A stretch of DNA of 64,000 nucleotides from Bacteroidales bacterium (lineage in GTDB: Bacteria > Bacteroidota > Bacteroidia > Bacteroidales > UBA932), in contig JAGBVR010000003.1 in assembly GCA_017630215.1 (NCBI GenBank), positions 1-64,000 of the forward strand, read 5' to 3'. Both the position numbers and the translations under genes were made by a program. The notes under the pieces were generated by a model. It was not told where the DNA came from and searched no databases. It saw only the letters and a program-made list of their open reading frames with translations. Positions 51,209-61,886 of this stretch are shown piece by piece; position 1 is the stretch's first letter, and the number at the start of each line of letters is the position of its first letter.

Positions 51209-52894
51209 ATGAGAAAACTGATGACATTTGCCATGGCAGCATTGATTGCCTTTTCTGCCGTGGCACAAGATAAGATAGTTCTCCGCCTTATGGGCGACTC
51301 GACCATGGCAGACAAGGATCTCTCTTATGAGAATCCGGAGCGTGGCTGGGGACAGAGGCTGAAGTCCCATGTGGACACAAATGTTGTAGTGGCCAATTAT
51401 GCTCAGAACGGCCGCAGCACCAAGAGCGTGCAGACACTCGGAATCTGGGACCGCGTGAAACAGGACCTGAAGGCTGGAGAATACCTGTTCATACAGTTCG
51501 GTCATAACGATTCGAAAGAGTCGGACACCACCCGTTATGCAGCAGCTTTCGGAGCATATCAGGAAAACATAAGGCTGTTCGTGGACCATGCGCTCAGCGT
51601 AGGTGCCAAGCCGATACTTTTCACTCCTGTGTCTAGACGATGGTTCGATAGCGAAGGTAATCTCAAGAGGAACTGCCATGGAGACTATCCTGCTGCCGTC
51701 ACACAGGTTGCTCAAGAGTATGGTCTTCCGATAATCGACGCCAATACCATCACTCAGGAATGGCTGATTTCATTAGGAGACGAAGCAACCAGAAAGTACT
51801 ACATGTGGCTTCCTGAGGGCACGATAGCAAAACACCCTAAGGGATTGGTAGACAACACTCACACCAATGTTGCAGGTGCAAGACAGATAGTAAACCTTCT
51901 CCTGCCGGAGATTGTGAAAGTCATACCGGAACTCGCCGAACATATCGTCGATTATGACTTTGTCGTTGCTAAGGACGGAAGCGGAGATTTCTTCACTGTA
52001 CAGGAAGCCATCAATGCTGCTCCGGACTATTGCAAGCAGGATGAGACCACTATATATATAAAGGATGGAATATACGAGGAGAAGGTAACTATCCCTTCGA
52101 ACAAGCAGAAGATCCACCTGATCGGCCAGTCTGCAGAAAAGACCGTCATCACTTGGGGCGATTACGCAAAGAAGGCAGGATCTACAGGATATGAGATGGG
52201 TACATCCGCCACATCCACTGTCTTCCTCTACGGATCCGACTTCCTTGCTGAAAACATCACATTCGAGAACTCGGCAGGAGAAGGCAAGGAAATAGGCCAG
52301 GCCTGTGCCATAACAGTAGATGCAGACAGAGTGGCATTCATCAATTGCCGGTTCGTTGCCAATCAGGATACCATCTATACATACGGCAAGGGACAGAAGC
52401 AGTATTTCAGAAACTGCTGGATAGAAGGAACGACGGACTTTATATTCGGAGCCTCTACCTGCTGGTTTGAAGACTGCACCATCCTCAGCAAGAGAGACAG
52501 TTACATTACGGCGGCTTCCACTCCACAGAACGAGGAATTCGGATACGTATTCAAGAACTGCCGCTTGATACACAATGAAAATGCTGAGAAGGTATACCTT
52601 GGACGCCCATGGAGATCATTTGCAAAAACCGTATTCATAAACTGCGAACTTGGGGACCATATCCGTCCTGAAGGATGGCATAACTGGAACAAGCCATACG
52701 CAGAGAAGACCACCTTCTATGCAGAATACGGCAGCAAGGGTCCGGGAGCTGAAGGCCAGCGTGTAAAGTGGTCACATGCACTGAAGGAAAAAGAACTGAA
52801 AAAATATACTCCTGAAAATGTACTCAGGTGCGGAGCCGAGCAAGACAAGAACGGCGTCAACGTGTCTGTAGAGTGGTATTTCAATGTATTTTAA
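51209..52894 (+). CDS. CE12-CE8 fusion: pectin acetylesterase and pectin methylesterase
   Basis: A 561-residue exported bifunctional esterase. After a signal peptide (MRKLMTFAMAALIAFSAVAQ), an SGNH domain of the rhamnogalacturonan acetylesterase (CE12) type spans about 21-240: GDST (29-32), QNGRST, GHND (98-101) and Asp215/His218 in VDNTHTN. The pectinesterase domain (CE8) spans about 250-561: NQDTIYT (Asp388), TDFIFG (Asp410), SYITAAST and YLGRPWRSF. It would remove acetyl and methyl esters so that GH28 and PL1 can act. Two bases after the GH28 gene. Confidence 0.93.
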   Translation: MRKLMTFAMAALIAFSAVAQDKIVLRLMGDSTMADKDLSYENPERGWGQRLKSHVDTNVVVANYAQNGRSTKSVQTLGIWDRVKQDLKAGEYLFIQFGHNDSKESDTTRYAAAFGAYQENIRLFVDHALSVGAKPILFTPVSRRWFDSEGNLKRNCHGDYPAAVTQVAQEYGLPIIDANTITQEWLISLGDEATRKYYMWLPEGTIAKHPKGLVDNTHTNVAGARQIVNLLLPEIVKVIPELAEHIVDYDFVVAKDGSGDFFTVQEAINAAPDYCKQDETTIYIKDGIYEEKVTIPSNKQKIHLIGQSAEKTVITWGDYAKKAGSTGYEMGTSATSTVFLYGSDFLAENITFENSAGEGKEIGQACAITVDADRVAFINCRFVANQDTIYTYGKGQKQYFRNCWIEGTTDFIFGASTCWFEDCTILSKRDSYITAASTPQNEEFGYVFKNCRLIHNENAEKVYLGRPWRSFAKTVFINCELGDHIRPEGWHNWNKPYAEKTTFYAEYGSKGPGAEGQRVKWSHALKEKELKKYTPENVLRCGAEQDKNGVNVSVEWYFNVF

Positions 52895-52897
52895 GCT

Positions 52898-55258
52898 ATG
52901 AAACGACTTTTATTCATTCTAGCTACGCTGACTGCGGTGACTGTCTACGGACAGGAGCCTTATTCCGTACGCATGATAAGGTCAGAGATGCAGAGGAATC
53001 CTGACGCGACTTATCTTGACGGACGTGGCGGCGAGCGCAAATGGAACTACACTACCGGATTGGAACTCAAGTCTTTCTTAGACGCATCCAGACGCTATGA
53101 GCTCCCCGAGGTCGTGGAGTATGTCCGTGACTGGGCCGACACAATGGCTAATGAAAAGGGCGAGGTCTACAAATACAAGAAATCCAATTACAATGTCGAC
53201 CATATCTGTCCGGCAAGAATCTATTTCGATCTGCACGACATGTACGGCGACCAGGACAAGCGCTACCGCCGGGTAACCAGAAAGATACGCGAGCAGATCG
53301 ATTCCCAGCCCCGTACTCAATCGGGAGAATTCTGGCACAAGCAGATATACCCTCATCAGGTATGGCTGGACGGCTTCTATATGGCCCTCCCTTTCTATGC
53401 AGAGTACACCAAGAGATATGGCCCGAAGGAACAGAAAGATTCTCTGTTTGCAGACATAGTGCACCAGTTTACAGCTGGAGCTGAAAACACATTCGATCCG
53501 GCGACCGGACTCTTCCGTCATGCATGGGACGAGTCGAAGTCAATGTTCTGGTGCGATCCGCAGACAGGTCTGTCAGCTCACGCCTGGGGTCGCGCTACCG
53601 GCTGGTATGCAATAGCTCTGGTAGAGGTTCTCGACTATCTGCCGAAAGACCACCCCGGACATGCAGTCCTTGTGGAACAGCTGAACTATTTCCTTCAAGT
53701 GCTTCCGAAATGGGCTGATCCTGAGACGGGCATGTGGTACCAGGTGCTGGACTGTCCGGGAAGAGAAGGAAACTATCAGGAAGCCACATGCTCTATCATG
53801 TTCATCTACGCCTTCCTGAAAGGACTGAGGATGGGTTATATCGACAGGGCACACGAAGACTATATATTGGGGCTCTACCCTAAGTTCATTGACCGTTTCA
53901 TAAGGGAGAATGCTGACGGAACCATCTCAATGACAGACTGTTGCGCAGTAGGAGGACTTGGCGGAAAGCAAATGAGAAAAGGAGACTTCGACTACTACCT
54001 CAGCGAGCCGATAATCGAAAATGACTGCAAGGGCGTGGGTCCATTCATCTGGGCTTCCCTTGAATGGGAAGCAAGACACAACATTGACTGGTTCCCGTCA
54101 AGAGAAAGTCTTCCCATAGCATTCGAAGGTGCTGAAGGATGCGGAAAATATTCGGTCGGAGGAAGAGGAGGAAAGGAATATGTAGTCACATCACTTGCTG
54201 ACGACGGCTCGGAAGGGACTTTACGCCATGCTGTAGAGGCTGAAGGTCCACGGACCATCACTTTTGCAGTCAGCGGAGACATCCATCTGACAGAGCCACT
54301 CAACATCAGGAACCCATACCTGACGATACTTGGACAGACAGCTCCGGGAAAGGGCATAACCATACGTGACCATAACGTATTCATCACTGCCGACCATGTG
54401 ATCATACGTTACCTCCGCATGAGATTAGGTACTGCCGCCGGAGTCGAAGCTGACGCCCTGGGAGCAAGACATTGCCGCCACCTGATGATAGACCATTGCT
54501 CTATAAGCTGGGCCACTGACGAGAATGCCTCATTCTATAACATTGCAGACGCTACGATCCAGTGGTGCATAATCTCCGAAGCGCTTAACGCTTCTGTCCA
54601 CCATAAGGGAAGGCATGGATACGGCGGCATATGGGGAGGCAGGAATGTGAGTTTCCATCACAATCTCTTCGCCCATAACAACAGTCGCAACCCACGCTTC
54701 GACCATCCGAAGCTTTACTGGGATAACGACCTGCTCCATTACAGAGGGACCGTCGAATTTGTAAATAATGTCGTTTACAATTGGGGCACGAAGGCGATTT
54801 ACGGAGGCGAGGAAGGATGGTTCAATGTGATAAAGAACTATTTCCGTCCGGGACCTGCTACCCGTAACCTTGACGGAGAGTGGCTGGACATCAGCACTTC
54901 CGAAACGACATCAATGATTAAGGGAAGGTTCTACATCCATGGAAATTCATATGACATAAGTGCTGTAGAAGACGGAGGATTTGAAGGAAGAAAGCCGGAA
55001 AAGCTGAAGATCGCCAATCAGGGACACTATTATTATCATGTATCTGAGTCAAAACGCTACGAAGTGTCAGTTCCGCTTTTGGACGAACACGCACCATATG
55101 CTTATGATGCAGTGCTCAAGCACGCCGGAGCTTCGCACAGACGTGATGCCATTGACCGAAGGATAGTAAAGGAGGTCAGGAAGGGCACCGCCGGATACAA
55201 GGGTTCCATAACAGGACTTCCAGGAATCATAGACAGTGAAAATGACGTTTTGAAATAA
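52898..55258 (+). CDS. GH105-PL1 fusion: unsaturated galacturonyl hydrolase and pectate lyase
   Basis: A 786-residue exported two-enzyme protein. Signal peptide MKRLLFILATLTAVTVYG. The GH105 domain (about 25-400) has HQVWLDGFYMALPFY, AHAWGRATGWYAIALVEVL and WADPETGMWYQVLD. The PL1 pectate lyase domain (about 405-786) has AFEGAEGCGKYSVGGRGGKE at its start, HCSISWATDENASFYN and NSRNPRFDHPK, the last holding the catalytic Arg. The lyase makes 4,5-unsaturated ends that the GH105 part can remove. Three bases after the esterase gene. Confidence 0.92.
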   Translation: MKRLLFILATLTAVTVYGQEPYSVRMIRSEMQRNPDATYLDGRGGERKWNYTTGLELKSFLDASRRYELPEVVEYVRDWADTMANEKGEVYKYKKSNYNVDHICPARIYFDLHDMYGDQDKRYRRVTRKIREQIDSQPRTQSGEFWHKQIYPHQVWLDGFYMALPFYAEYTKRYGPKEQKDSLFADIVHQFTAGAENTFDPATGLFRHAWDESKSMFWCDPQTGLSAHAWGRATGWYAIALVEVLDYLPKDHPGHAVLVEQLNYFLQVLPKWADPETGMWYQVLDCPGREGNYQEATCSIMFIYAFLKGLRMGYIDRAHEDYILGLYPKFIDRFIRENADGTISMTDCCAVGGLGGKQMRKGDFDYYLSEPIIENDCKGVGPFIWASLEWEARHNIDWFPSRESLPIAFEGAEGCGKYSVGGRGGKEYVVTSLADDGSEGTLRHAVEAEGPRTITFAVSGDIHLTEPLNIRNPYLTILGQTAPGKGITIRDHNVFITADHVIIRYLRMRLGTAAGVEADALGARHCRHLMIDHCSISWATDENASFYNIADATIQWCIISEALNASVHHKGRHGYGGIWGGRNVSFHHNLFAHNNSRNPRFDHPKLYWDNDLLHYRGTVEFVNNVVYNWGTKAIYGGEEGWFNVIKNYFRPGPATRNLDGEWLDISTSETTSMIKGRFYIHGNSYDISAVEDGGFEGRKPEKLKIANQGHYYYHVSESKRYEVSVPLLDEHAPYAYDAVLKHAGASHRRDAIDRRIVKEVRKGTAGYKGSITGLPGIIDSENDVLK

Positions 55259-55274
55259 CCAATCAACCATATCA

Positions 55275-56720
55275 ATGAAAAAAGACACTAACCAAAAACT
55301 GATGACCAACTGGCGCTGGTGGATGGTAGTACTGCTATTCGTGGCAACTACAGTCAACTATATGGACCGCCAGGTGCTTTCCCTTACATGGAAAGAGTTC
55401 ATCGCTCCCGAATTCCACTGGACTGACAGTCAGTACGGAATCATCACATCCGTATTCTCTATCTTCTACGCAGTATGCATGCTTTTCGCCGGCAAATTCG
55501 TAGATTGGATGGGCACGAAGAAAGGATATCTGTGGGCTATCGGAGTATGGTCCTTCGGAGCCTGCATCCACGCCCTCTGCGGATGGGCAACAATGCACAT
55601 CGAAGGATATGAGTCTATCGCGGCAATGAAGGCTGTCGAAGCCGGATCCAATGCAGCATTGGGAATATCAACAGTAAGTGTATGGCTCTTTCTCGCAGCA
55701 CGTTCCATACTTGCTCTAGGTGAGGCAGGAAACTTCCCTGCAGCCATCAAGACCACTGCAGAGTATTTCCCGAAAAAGGACAGGGCATTTGCGACATCGA
55801 TATTCAACGCCGGTGCATCTGTAGGAGCTTTGATCGCTCCTGTAACAATACCTCCTTTGGCAGCTGCCTTCGGCTGGGAACTGGCATTTGTGATTATCGG
55901 AGCCCTCGGCTTCCTCTGGATGGGATTCTGGGTGGTAATGTACGATAAACCGGCAAAGTCAAAGCATGTCAATCAGGAGGAGCTGGCTTATATCAGACAG
56001 GATGAAGACGAACCGGCTGCCGAGGCTGTCGAAGAGGAAAAGAACAGCATACCGTTCCTCAAATGCTTCACATACCGTCAGACATGGTCGTTCATCGCAG
56101 GAAAGTTCTTCACCGACGGTGTATGGTGGTTCTACTTATTCTGGGCGCCGGCATATTTCCAGGATCAGTTCGGATACAAGGCCTCTTCCGGCATGGGTAT
56201 GTCTCTGATTGTTACTCTTTATGCAATTGTCACAGTAATATCCATCTTCGGAGGTTATCTGCCTAAACTTTTTGTAGAGCAGAAGGGAATGCACCCATAC
56301 AAAGGAAGAATGCTCGCCATGCTCATCTTTGCTTTCTTCCCGCTCTTCGCACTGTTCGCGCAGCCGATGGGCCAGTACTCAGCATGGTGGCCTGCAATCA
56401 TCATCGGACTCGCCGGAGCAGGACATCAGGCATGGTCAGCAAACCTCTTCTCCACTGTAGGCGACATGTTCCCTAAATCAGCCATCGCGACAATCACCGG
56501 TATCGGAGGAATGGCTGGCGGAATCAGCTCGTTCATCATCAATCTGAGCGCAGGTCGTCTGTTCGACTACTCAGAAAGCATGGGTGCAGCCTTCACATTC
56601 CTCGGATTCGAAGGCAAGGAAGCAGGATATATGATTGTATTCTGCATCTGTGCTATCGCATACCTCATTGCCTGGACAATAATGAAGGCTCTTGTTCCTG
56701 AATACAAAAAGATCGGATAA
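55275..56720 (+). CDS. exuT: Hexuronate transporter (MFS, ExuT-like)
   Basis: A 481-residue major facilitator protein with twelve predicted transmembrane helices. Conserved parts: VATTVNYMDRQVLSLTWKEF at the first helix, LGEAGNFPAAIKTTAEYFPK in helix 4-5, and GAGHQAWSANLFSTVGDMFP late. This matches the anion:cation symporter (hexuronate/GudP/ExuT) group. It would import galacturonate across the inner membrane. Its TAA shares a base with the ATG of the next gene. Confidence 0.92.
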   Translation: MKKDTNQKLMTNWRWWMVVLLFVATTVNYMDRQVLSLTWKEFIAPEFHWTDSQYGIITSVFSIFYAVCMLFAGKFVDWMGTKKGYLWAIGVWSFGACIHALCGWATMHIEGYESIAAMKAVEAGSNAALGISTVSVWLFLAARSILALGEAGNFPAAIKTTAEYFPKKDRAFATSIFNAGASVGALIAPVTIPPLAAAFGWELAFVIIGALGFLWMGFWVVMYDKPAKSKHVNQEELAYIRQDEDEPAAEAVEEEKNSIPFLKCFTYRQTWSFIAGKFFTDGVWWFYLFWAPAYFQDQFGYKASSGMGMSLIVTLYAIVTVISIFGGYLPKLFVEQKGMHPYKGRMLAMLIFAFFPLFALFAQPMGQYSAWWPAIIIGLAGAGHQAWSANLFSTVGDMFPKSAIATITGIGGMAGGISSFIINLSAGRLFDYSESMGAAFTFLGFEGKEAGYMIVFCICAIAYLIAWTIMKALVPEYKKIG

Positions 56721-58591
56721 TGCCCCATAACCATAAGATATTTCTTGCATTTACACTGGCCGCATCCATGATTCTGCATGGATGCCGGCCGGATAGTCCG
56801 ATGGAAAAGCCTCAGGAAATACCAGCTCCATCCGGCGTCAGGCTGGTTCGTGCTGACGCCTCGTCGCTTGTCTTCTCATGGAATGAGGTGGAAGATGCGG
56901 ATTATTATGTCGGAAGACTGGAGACTTCAGAGGGCTCATTGGTCTCGGGAGGTCAGATCAGCACTAGAGAAACTTCTGTGAAATATGAAAATCTTCCGGC
57001 GGAAACATCCTTCCTCTTCAAGGTCAGGGTAAAATCCGGAAATGTCGACTCGCCTTATTCGGCCCCTGTTTCCGCATACACATCGGAATCAGACACTCCC
57101 GGACAAGAACCGGGACCGGGACCAGATCCTGTTCCTGACGAATATTACGCACAGTTCGACATTCCTGCTCACGAAGACGCCCATGGTAAGGCCCTGGCCT
57201 TCCCTGGCGCTGAAGGCGGCGGTATGTACACCACAGGAGGACGAGGAGGAAAAGTAATACATGTAACGAATCTCAATGATTCAGGAGAAGGGTCGCTGCG
57301 TGCCGCGCTTAACGAATCCGGCGCAAGAACCATCGTGTTCGACGTGGCAGGACTGATAGACCTGAAGTCCCAGCTGAACATCGCGAAGGGAGACGTCACC
57401 ATCGCCGGACAGACTGCCCCAGGAGACGGCATCTGCATCAAGGGGTTCGCGACATATGTCAAGGCCAGCAACCTCATCATAAGGTTTGTACGCTTCCGTA
57501 TGGGCGACGAGAACAAGCAGGAAAGCGACGCTATCTGGGGACGTTATTTCGAGAATATCATCCTGGATCATTGTTCTATGTCCTGGTCTGTGGACGAATG
57601 CTCATCTTTCTATGCCAACAGGAACTTTACGATGCAGTGGTGTATCCTGACAGAAAGTTTATGCAATTCCGTACACGGCAAGGGAAGTCATGGGTATGGA
57701 GGAATCTGGGGAGGAAAGGACGCATCTTTCCACCACAATCTTCTGGCCAACCATAAAAGCAGAAACCCTCGCTTCGACCACCCTGAAATCTATGACAATT
57801 ACATAGAAACCCATCGTGGCAATGTCGATTACAGGAACAATGCCGTTTACAACTGGGGTGACAATTCGACTTATGGAGGAGAAGGTGCCTGGTTCAATAT
57901 GGTGAACAACTATTATAAACCGGGACCTGCATCCAAGGACAGGAAATACTTCTTAGACGCCAACGGAATATACACTTCGTCAAAGACAAATTACGGATAC
58001 CCTCTTCTGTACCTGATGGGAAATGTGCACACGAAGTACGGCGACATCACTTCGGACAATTCCAAAGGAGTATATTGGCATGACCATCAAACCAATACAC
58101 CTCCTGACGCCTCAAAGCTCATTTCTTCCCAGCTTGAACTCAAAGGGCCGTCCGGAGAGCCTGTCTACACCACCACACATCCGGCAGAGACAGCCTTTGA
58201 AATGATACTCGCATATGGCGGAGCTTCTTTATCACGAGATTCTGTCGACGACAGGGCATGCAAGGATGCCAAAGAGGGAAAAGCGACCTTCAGTGACGGA
58301 GGCAACGGATCGAAGAACGGCATCATTGACACTCAGACTGCTGTCGGAGGCTGGCCAGCATATGAAGCGGATGCCTCTGAACTCGACAGGACAAAGGATT
58401 CGGATTCAGACGGTATGCCGGACTGGTTCGAAGACAAATTCGGTCTGGACAGGTCCGATCCGGCAGATGGCAACGCCATGACCTTGGATCCATACAGACG
58501 GTATACCAATCTGGAAATGTACCTCCATTACATTGTAAAAGATATAGTCAATGCACAAAATGAGGGAGGTACTTATGGAATAATAGGTTGA
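56720..58591 (+). CDS. PL1 pectate lyase lipoprotein with FN3 domain
   Basis: A 623-residue lipoprotein (signal peptide ending SMILHGC, Cys22). An FN3 domain spans about 35-120 (PSGVRLVRADASSLVFSWNE), then a Pro/Gly linker (GQEPGPGPDPVPDE), then a PL1 domain: AFPGAEGGGMYTTGGRGGKV, HCSMSWSVDECSSFYANRN and HKSRNPRFDHPE. A C-terminal stretch, DSDSDGMPDWFEDKFGLD, looks like a dockerin-type Ca-binding repeat. Start ATG 56720 overlaps exuT by one base. It is distinct from the lyase in the fusion gene but similar in its core. Confidence 0.92.
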   Translation: MPHNHKIFLAFTLAASMILHGCRPDSPMEKPQEIPAPSGVRLVRADASSLVFSWNEVEDADYYVGRLETSEGSLVSGGQISTRETSVKYENLPAETSFLFKVRVKSGNVDSPYSAPVSAYTSESDTPGQEPGPGPDPVPDEYYAQFDIPAHEDAHGKALAFPGAEGGGMYTTGGRGGKVIHVTNLNDSGEGSLRAALNESGARTIVFDVAGLIDLKSQLNIAKGDVTIAGQTAPGDGICIKGFATYVKASNLIIRFVRFRMGDENKQESDAIWGRYFENIILDHCSMSWSVDECSSFYANRNFTMQWCILTESLCNSVHGKGSHGYGGIWGGKDASFHHNLLANHKSRNPRFDHPEIYDNYIETHRGNVDYRNNAVYNWGDNSTYGGEGAWFNMVNNYYKPGPASKDRKYFLDANGIYTSSKTNYGYPLLYLMGNVHTKYGDITSDNSKGVYWHDHQTNTPPDASKLISSQLELKGPSGEPVYTTTHPAETAFEMILAYGGASLSRDSVDDRACKDAKEGKATFSDGGNGSKNGIIDTQTAVGGWPAYEADASELDRTKDSDSDGMPDWFEDKFGLDRSDPADGNAMTLDPYRRYTNLEMYLHYIVKDIVNAQNEGGTYGIIG

Positions 58592-58657
58592 GCGGAATCA
58601 CTCAAACTGCAATAATAAAAACACTAACAATTAATACTAACCCAAAAAAGTTCTTTT

Positions 58658-61600
58658 ATGAAAAATCTGACTTACAAGATTTCTCTGCTGATCTTAGGAC
58701 TGTTTGCCACAGCTTTTGTGGCGAATGCCCAGGAGATCAAGGGTGTCGTATCAGACGCAAACGGTCAACCGCTGATAGGCGTGTCCGTTTTCGTGGACGG
58801 CACAACTTTAGGTGTATCTACGGGTGTGGATGGTGACTACACTATCGAAGTCCCTTCCGCAAAGGGAAAGACACTTGTGTTCTCGATGATCGGTATGGCA
58901 ACAAAGGAAGTCGTAATAGGAAATTCTACGACTATCAATGTTGTCCTCGATGAGGATTCAAATTTCCTCGACGAAACCGTGGTAATCGGTTATGCTACCG
59001 TAAAACGTCGCGACCTCATGGGTTCGGTGACATCTGTAGGAAGCGAAGCCCTCACACAGGTACCTGTAGCAACAGTCGGAGAGGCTCTTACCGGTAAGAT
59101 GGCCGGTGTGCAGGTAACCACAACCGAGGGAGACCCTGATGCTGAGATAAAGATCCGTGTACGCGGTGGAGGTTCCATCACTCAGGACGCATCCCCTCTT
59201 TACATCGTGGATGGTTTCCCAGTAGAAAGCATTTCGGACATACCTGCATCAGACATCCAGTCCATCGATGTCCTCAAGGATGCCTTCTCCACAGCCATCT
59301 ATGGTTCGAGAGGTGCTAACGGTGTAGTTCTCGTGACTACCAAATCAGGCGCAGCCGGCAAGATTTCCGTAAGCTACAATGCATACTGGGGTCAGAAGAC
59401 CATGGCCAATGCAGACGCTATCCAGACAGGATCTCCATATGAATTCGTACAGAATCAGTATGAGCTCGCAGTCCTCCGAGACAGGGTGGACGACGATTTC
59501 GTAAAGGTCTTCGGAGTATTCGAAGATATTGACCTTTACAAGAATGTGGAGAAAAACGACTGGGTAAAGAAGGTTTTTGGAAATGTAGGAACAACATTCA
59601 ACCAGAACATCTCCGTTTCGGGATCTACAGACAAGGTGAAGTGGACCGCAAGTTATGCTCACGTAGGTGACAAGGCCATTATGGTAGGATCAGACTACAA
59701 GAGAGACAACCTCAACTTCAAGACCCAGTACAAGCCTATCAAGCAGATCACTGTAGACATCAATGCAAGATACTCTCGCACTGAAGTTCTCGGTGCCGGA
59801 GCCAACTCTATGAACGACGGAGGTTCCACTTCAAGCAACGGTCGTCTCAAGCATGCTGTCCAGTATACTCCTTTCCCTATCACAGGAGTTGCTACAGACT
59901 CAGACCTCGCTGAAGATTACGGAGACAATGCGCCGCCTCTTAAGTCAGTGGCTGATAACGACAATAGAAGAATCCGCAAGAACTGGACTATCAACGGAGC
60001 TGTTACATGGCATATCATCAAGAACCTCAACCTCAAGGTAGAGGGTGGTCTGGATGACTATTCACAGGAGGACAACCGTTACTACGGACTTACAACATAC
60101 TATGTCGGCAACAATGCTACAATCAAGGGCCAGCCTGCCACTCAGTATAAAAATGCATTCCGTACAAATTATCGTACGACAAACACTCTCAACTATAACT
60201 TCTCGGAAGTGTTCGCCAACGACGACCATAAGCTGGATCTCCTTGTAGGTCAGGAGTATATCCTCACTAAATCGAACACTCTTTCTTCTACAATTGAAGG
60301 ATTCCCTACATTCTTCGATTCTCAGATGGCCTGGAACTTCATGGCATCAGGTACTCCTGTAGCATCGAACAATTTCTACAATCCTGACGGACAGCTCCTG
60401 TCTTTCTTCGGAAGAGCCAACTACGAATACGCCGGCAGATATGCACTTTCGGCAACAGTCCGTTCAGATGGTTCGTCAAAGTTCGAGAAGGGTAATCAGT
60501 GGGGCATATTCCCTTCTGCAGCAGCATCGTGGACTATCTCTAATGAGCCTTGGATGGAAGGTGCTTCATGGCTTGACAACCTCAAGCTGCGCTACAGCTA
60601 CGGTACAGCAGGTAACAACAATATTCCTTCGAATGTATCTTCACTCCTTTTCCAGGCCAATCAGACTCAGTGGATATCTATGGGCAACACCTGGTGGGGA
60701 ACTACTACTGTAGGAGGAAAGTCGATCATGCCTAATCCGGACCTCACCTGGGAGACTACCGTATCCCACAACATAGGTCTCGACTATGCATTCCTCAACA
60801 GCCGTATCAACGGATCATTCGAAGTATATCACAATACTACCAATGACCTTCTGATCCAGTTCCCTGTGGCAGGTTCGGGTTATGACTACCAGTACCGCAA
60901 CCTCGGATCAGTTCAGAACCGTGGTTTCGAAGCATCTGTCAATTTTGTAATCTTCGAGAAGAAGAATTTCGGTCTCACCCTCGGTGGCAACATCAGCTTG
61001 AATGAGAACAAGGTCACCAGCCTCGGAGGACTTGAAAGAATCGAAGCGACATCAGAGTGGGCTTCTACCGAGATCGGTCCTGACTATGCTGTGACTGTGG
61101 GACGTCCTCTGGGTGACATGTACGGATATATCTCTGACGGACGCTATTCTACAGACGAATTCACTCACAACGGATCTTCATGGGTAGCTAACGAAGGTAC
61201 AGTAGATGCATCTGACATCCTCGGCAAGGAATTCTTCCGTCCGGGAGCAATGAAGCTCAAGGATATGAACGGTGACGGCAAGATCACAGTAGATGACAAG
61301 ACCATCATCGGCAATGCCCAGCCACTGGGAATCGGCGGATTCAACCTTTCAGGTTACCTCTACGGCTTCGACTTCTCAGCTAACTTCAACTACGTGTTCG
61401 GCAACAACATCTACAATGCCAACAAGATCGAGTTCAGCCACTCAAGAAAGTATTCGAACCGCAATCTCCTTTCATCTATGAATGTAGAGAACCGCTGGAC
61501 CAACATCGACTGGGCTACAGGAGAGGAAATTACCGATCCTGATCGTCTCGCTCAGATCAATGCCGGCACTACAATGTGGAATCCAGGTGTGAACAAGGCT

Positions 61601-61873
61601 ATATTCTCTGACTGGGCTGTCGAGGACGGTTCTTTCCTCCGCCTTCAGTCTGCTACCATCGGATATACTCTTCCACAGAAATGGACCATGAAGATAAAGA
61701 TGCAGAAGCTCCGCATATATGCAACAGGAACCAACCTCTTCTGCCTCACCAGATATTCAGGCTATGACCCTGAGGTGGACACCAGACGTAAGACTCCTCT
61801 TACTCCAGGTGTTGACTGCTCAGCATATCCAAAGAGCAGGGGTTATGTAGTCGGCGTAAACATCACATTCTAA
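58658..61873 (+). CDS. SusC-like TonB-dependent transporter
   Basis: A 1071-residue outer-membrane receptor with a signal peptide (MKNLTYKISLLILGLFATAF...). A carboxypeptidase-D-like regulatory domain follows (KGVVSDANGQPLIGVSVFVD), then a plug (VRVRGGGSIT-like segment, SPLYIVDGFPVESI, YGSRGANGVVLVTTKSG) and a long 22-strand barrel ending GYVVGVNITF. With SusD it forms the transporter for pectic oligosaccharides. Start ATG 58658 after a 66-bp gap that shows no clear promoter. Confidence 0.95.
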   Translation: MKNLTYKISLLILGLFATAFVANAQEIKGVVSDANGQPLIGVSVFVDGTTLGVSTGVDGDYTIEVPSAKGKTLVFSMIGMATKEVVIGNSTTINVVLDEDSNFLDETVVIGYATVKRRDLMGSVTSVGSEALTQVPVATVGEALTGKMAGVQVTTTEGDPDAEIKIRVRGGGSITQDASPLYIVDGFPVESISDIPASDIQSIDVLKDAFSTAIYGSRGANGVVLVTTKSGAAGKISVSYNAYWGQKTMANADAIQTGSPYEFVQNQYELAVLRDRVDDDFVKVFGVFEDIDLYKNVEKNDWVKKVFGNVGTTFNQNISVSGSTDKVKWTASYAHVGDKAIMVGSDYKRDNLNFKTQYKPIKQITVDINARYSRTEVLGAGANSMNDGGSTSSNGRLKHAVQYTPFPITGVATDSDLAEDYGDNAPPLKSVADNDNRRIRKNWTINGAVTWHIIKNLNLKVEGGLDDYSQEDNRYYGLTTYYVGNNATIKGQPATQYKNAFRTNYRTTNTLNYNFSEVFANDDHKLDLLVGQEYILTKSNTLSSTIEGFPTFFDSQMAWNFMASGTPVASNNFYNPDGQLLSFFGRANYEYAGRYALSATVRSDGSSKFEKGNQWGIFPSAAASWTISNEPWMEGASWLDNLKLRYSYGTAGNNNIPSNVSSLLFQANQTQWISMGNTWWGTTTVGGKSIMPNPDLTWETTVSHNIGLDYAFLNSRINGSFEVYHNTTNDLLIQFPVAGSGYDYQYRNLGSVQNRGFEASVNFVIFEKKNFGLTLGGNISLNENKVTSLGGLERIEATSEWASTEIGPDYAVTVGRPLGDMYGYISDGRYSTDEFTHNGSSWVANEGTVDASDILGKEFFRPGAMKLKDMNGDGKITVDDKTIIGNAQPLGIGGFNLSGYLYGFDFSANFNYVFGNNIYNANKIEFSHSRKYSNRNLLSSMNVENRWTNIDWATGEEITDPDRLAQINAGTTMWNPGVNKAIFSDWAVEDGSFLRLQSATIGYTLPQKWTMKIKMQKLRIYATGTNLFCLTRYSGYDPEVDTRRKTPLTPGVDCSAYPKSRGYVVGVNITF

Positions 61874-61886
61874 AACCGGAATTCAT

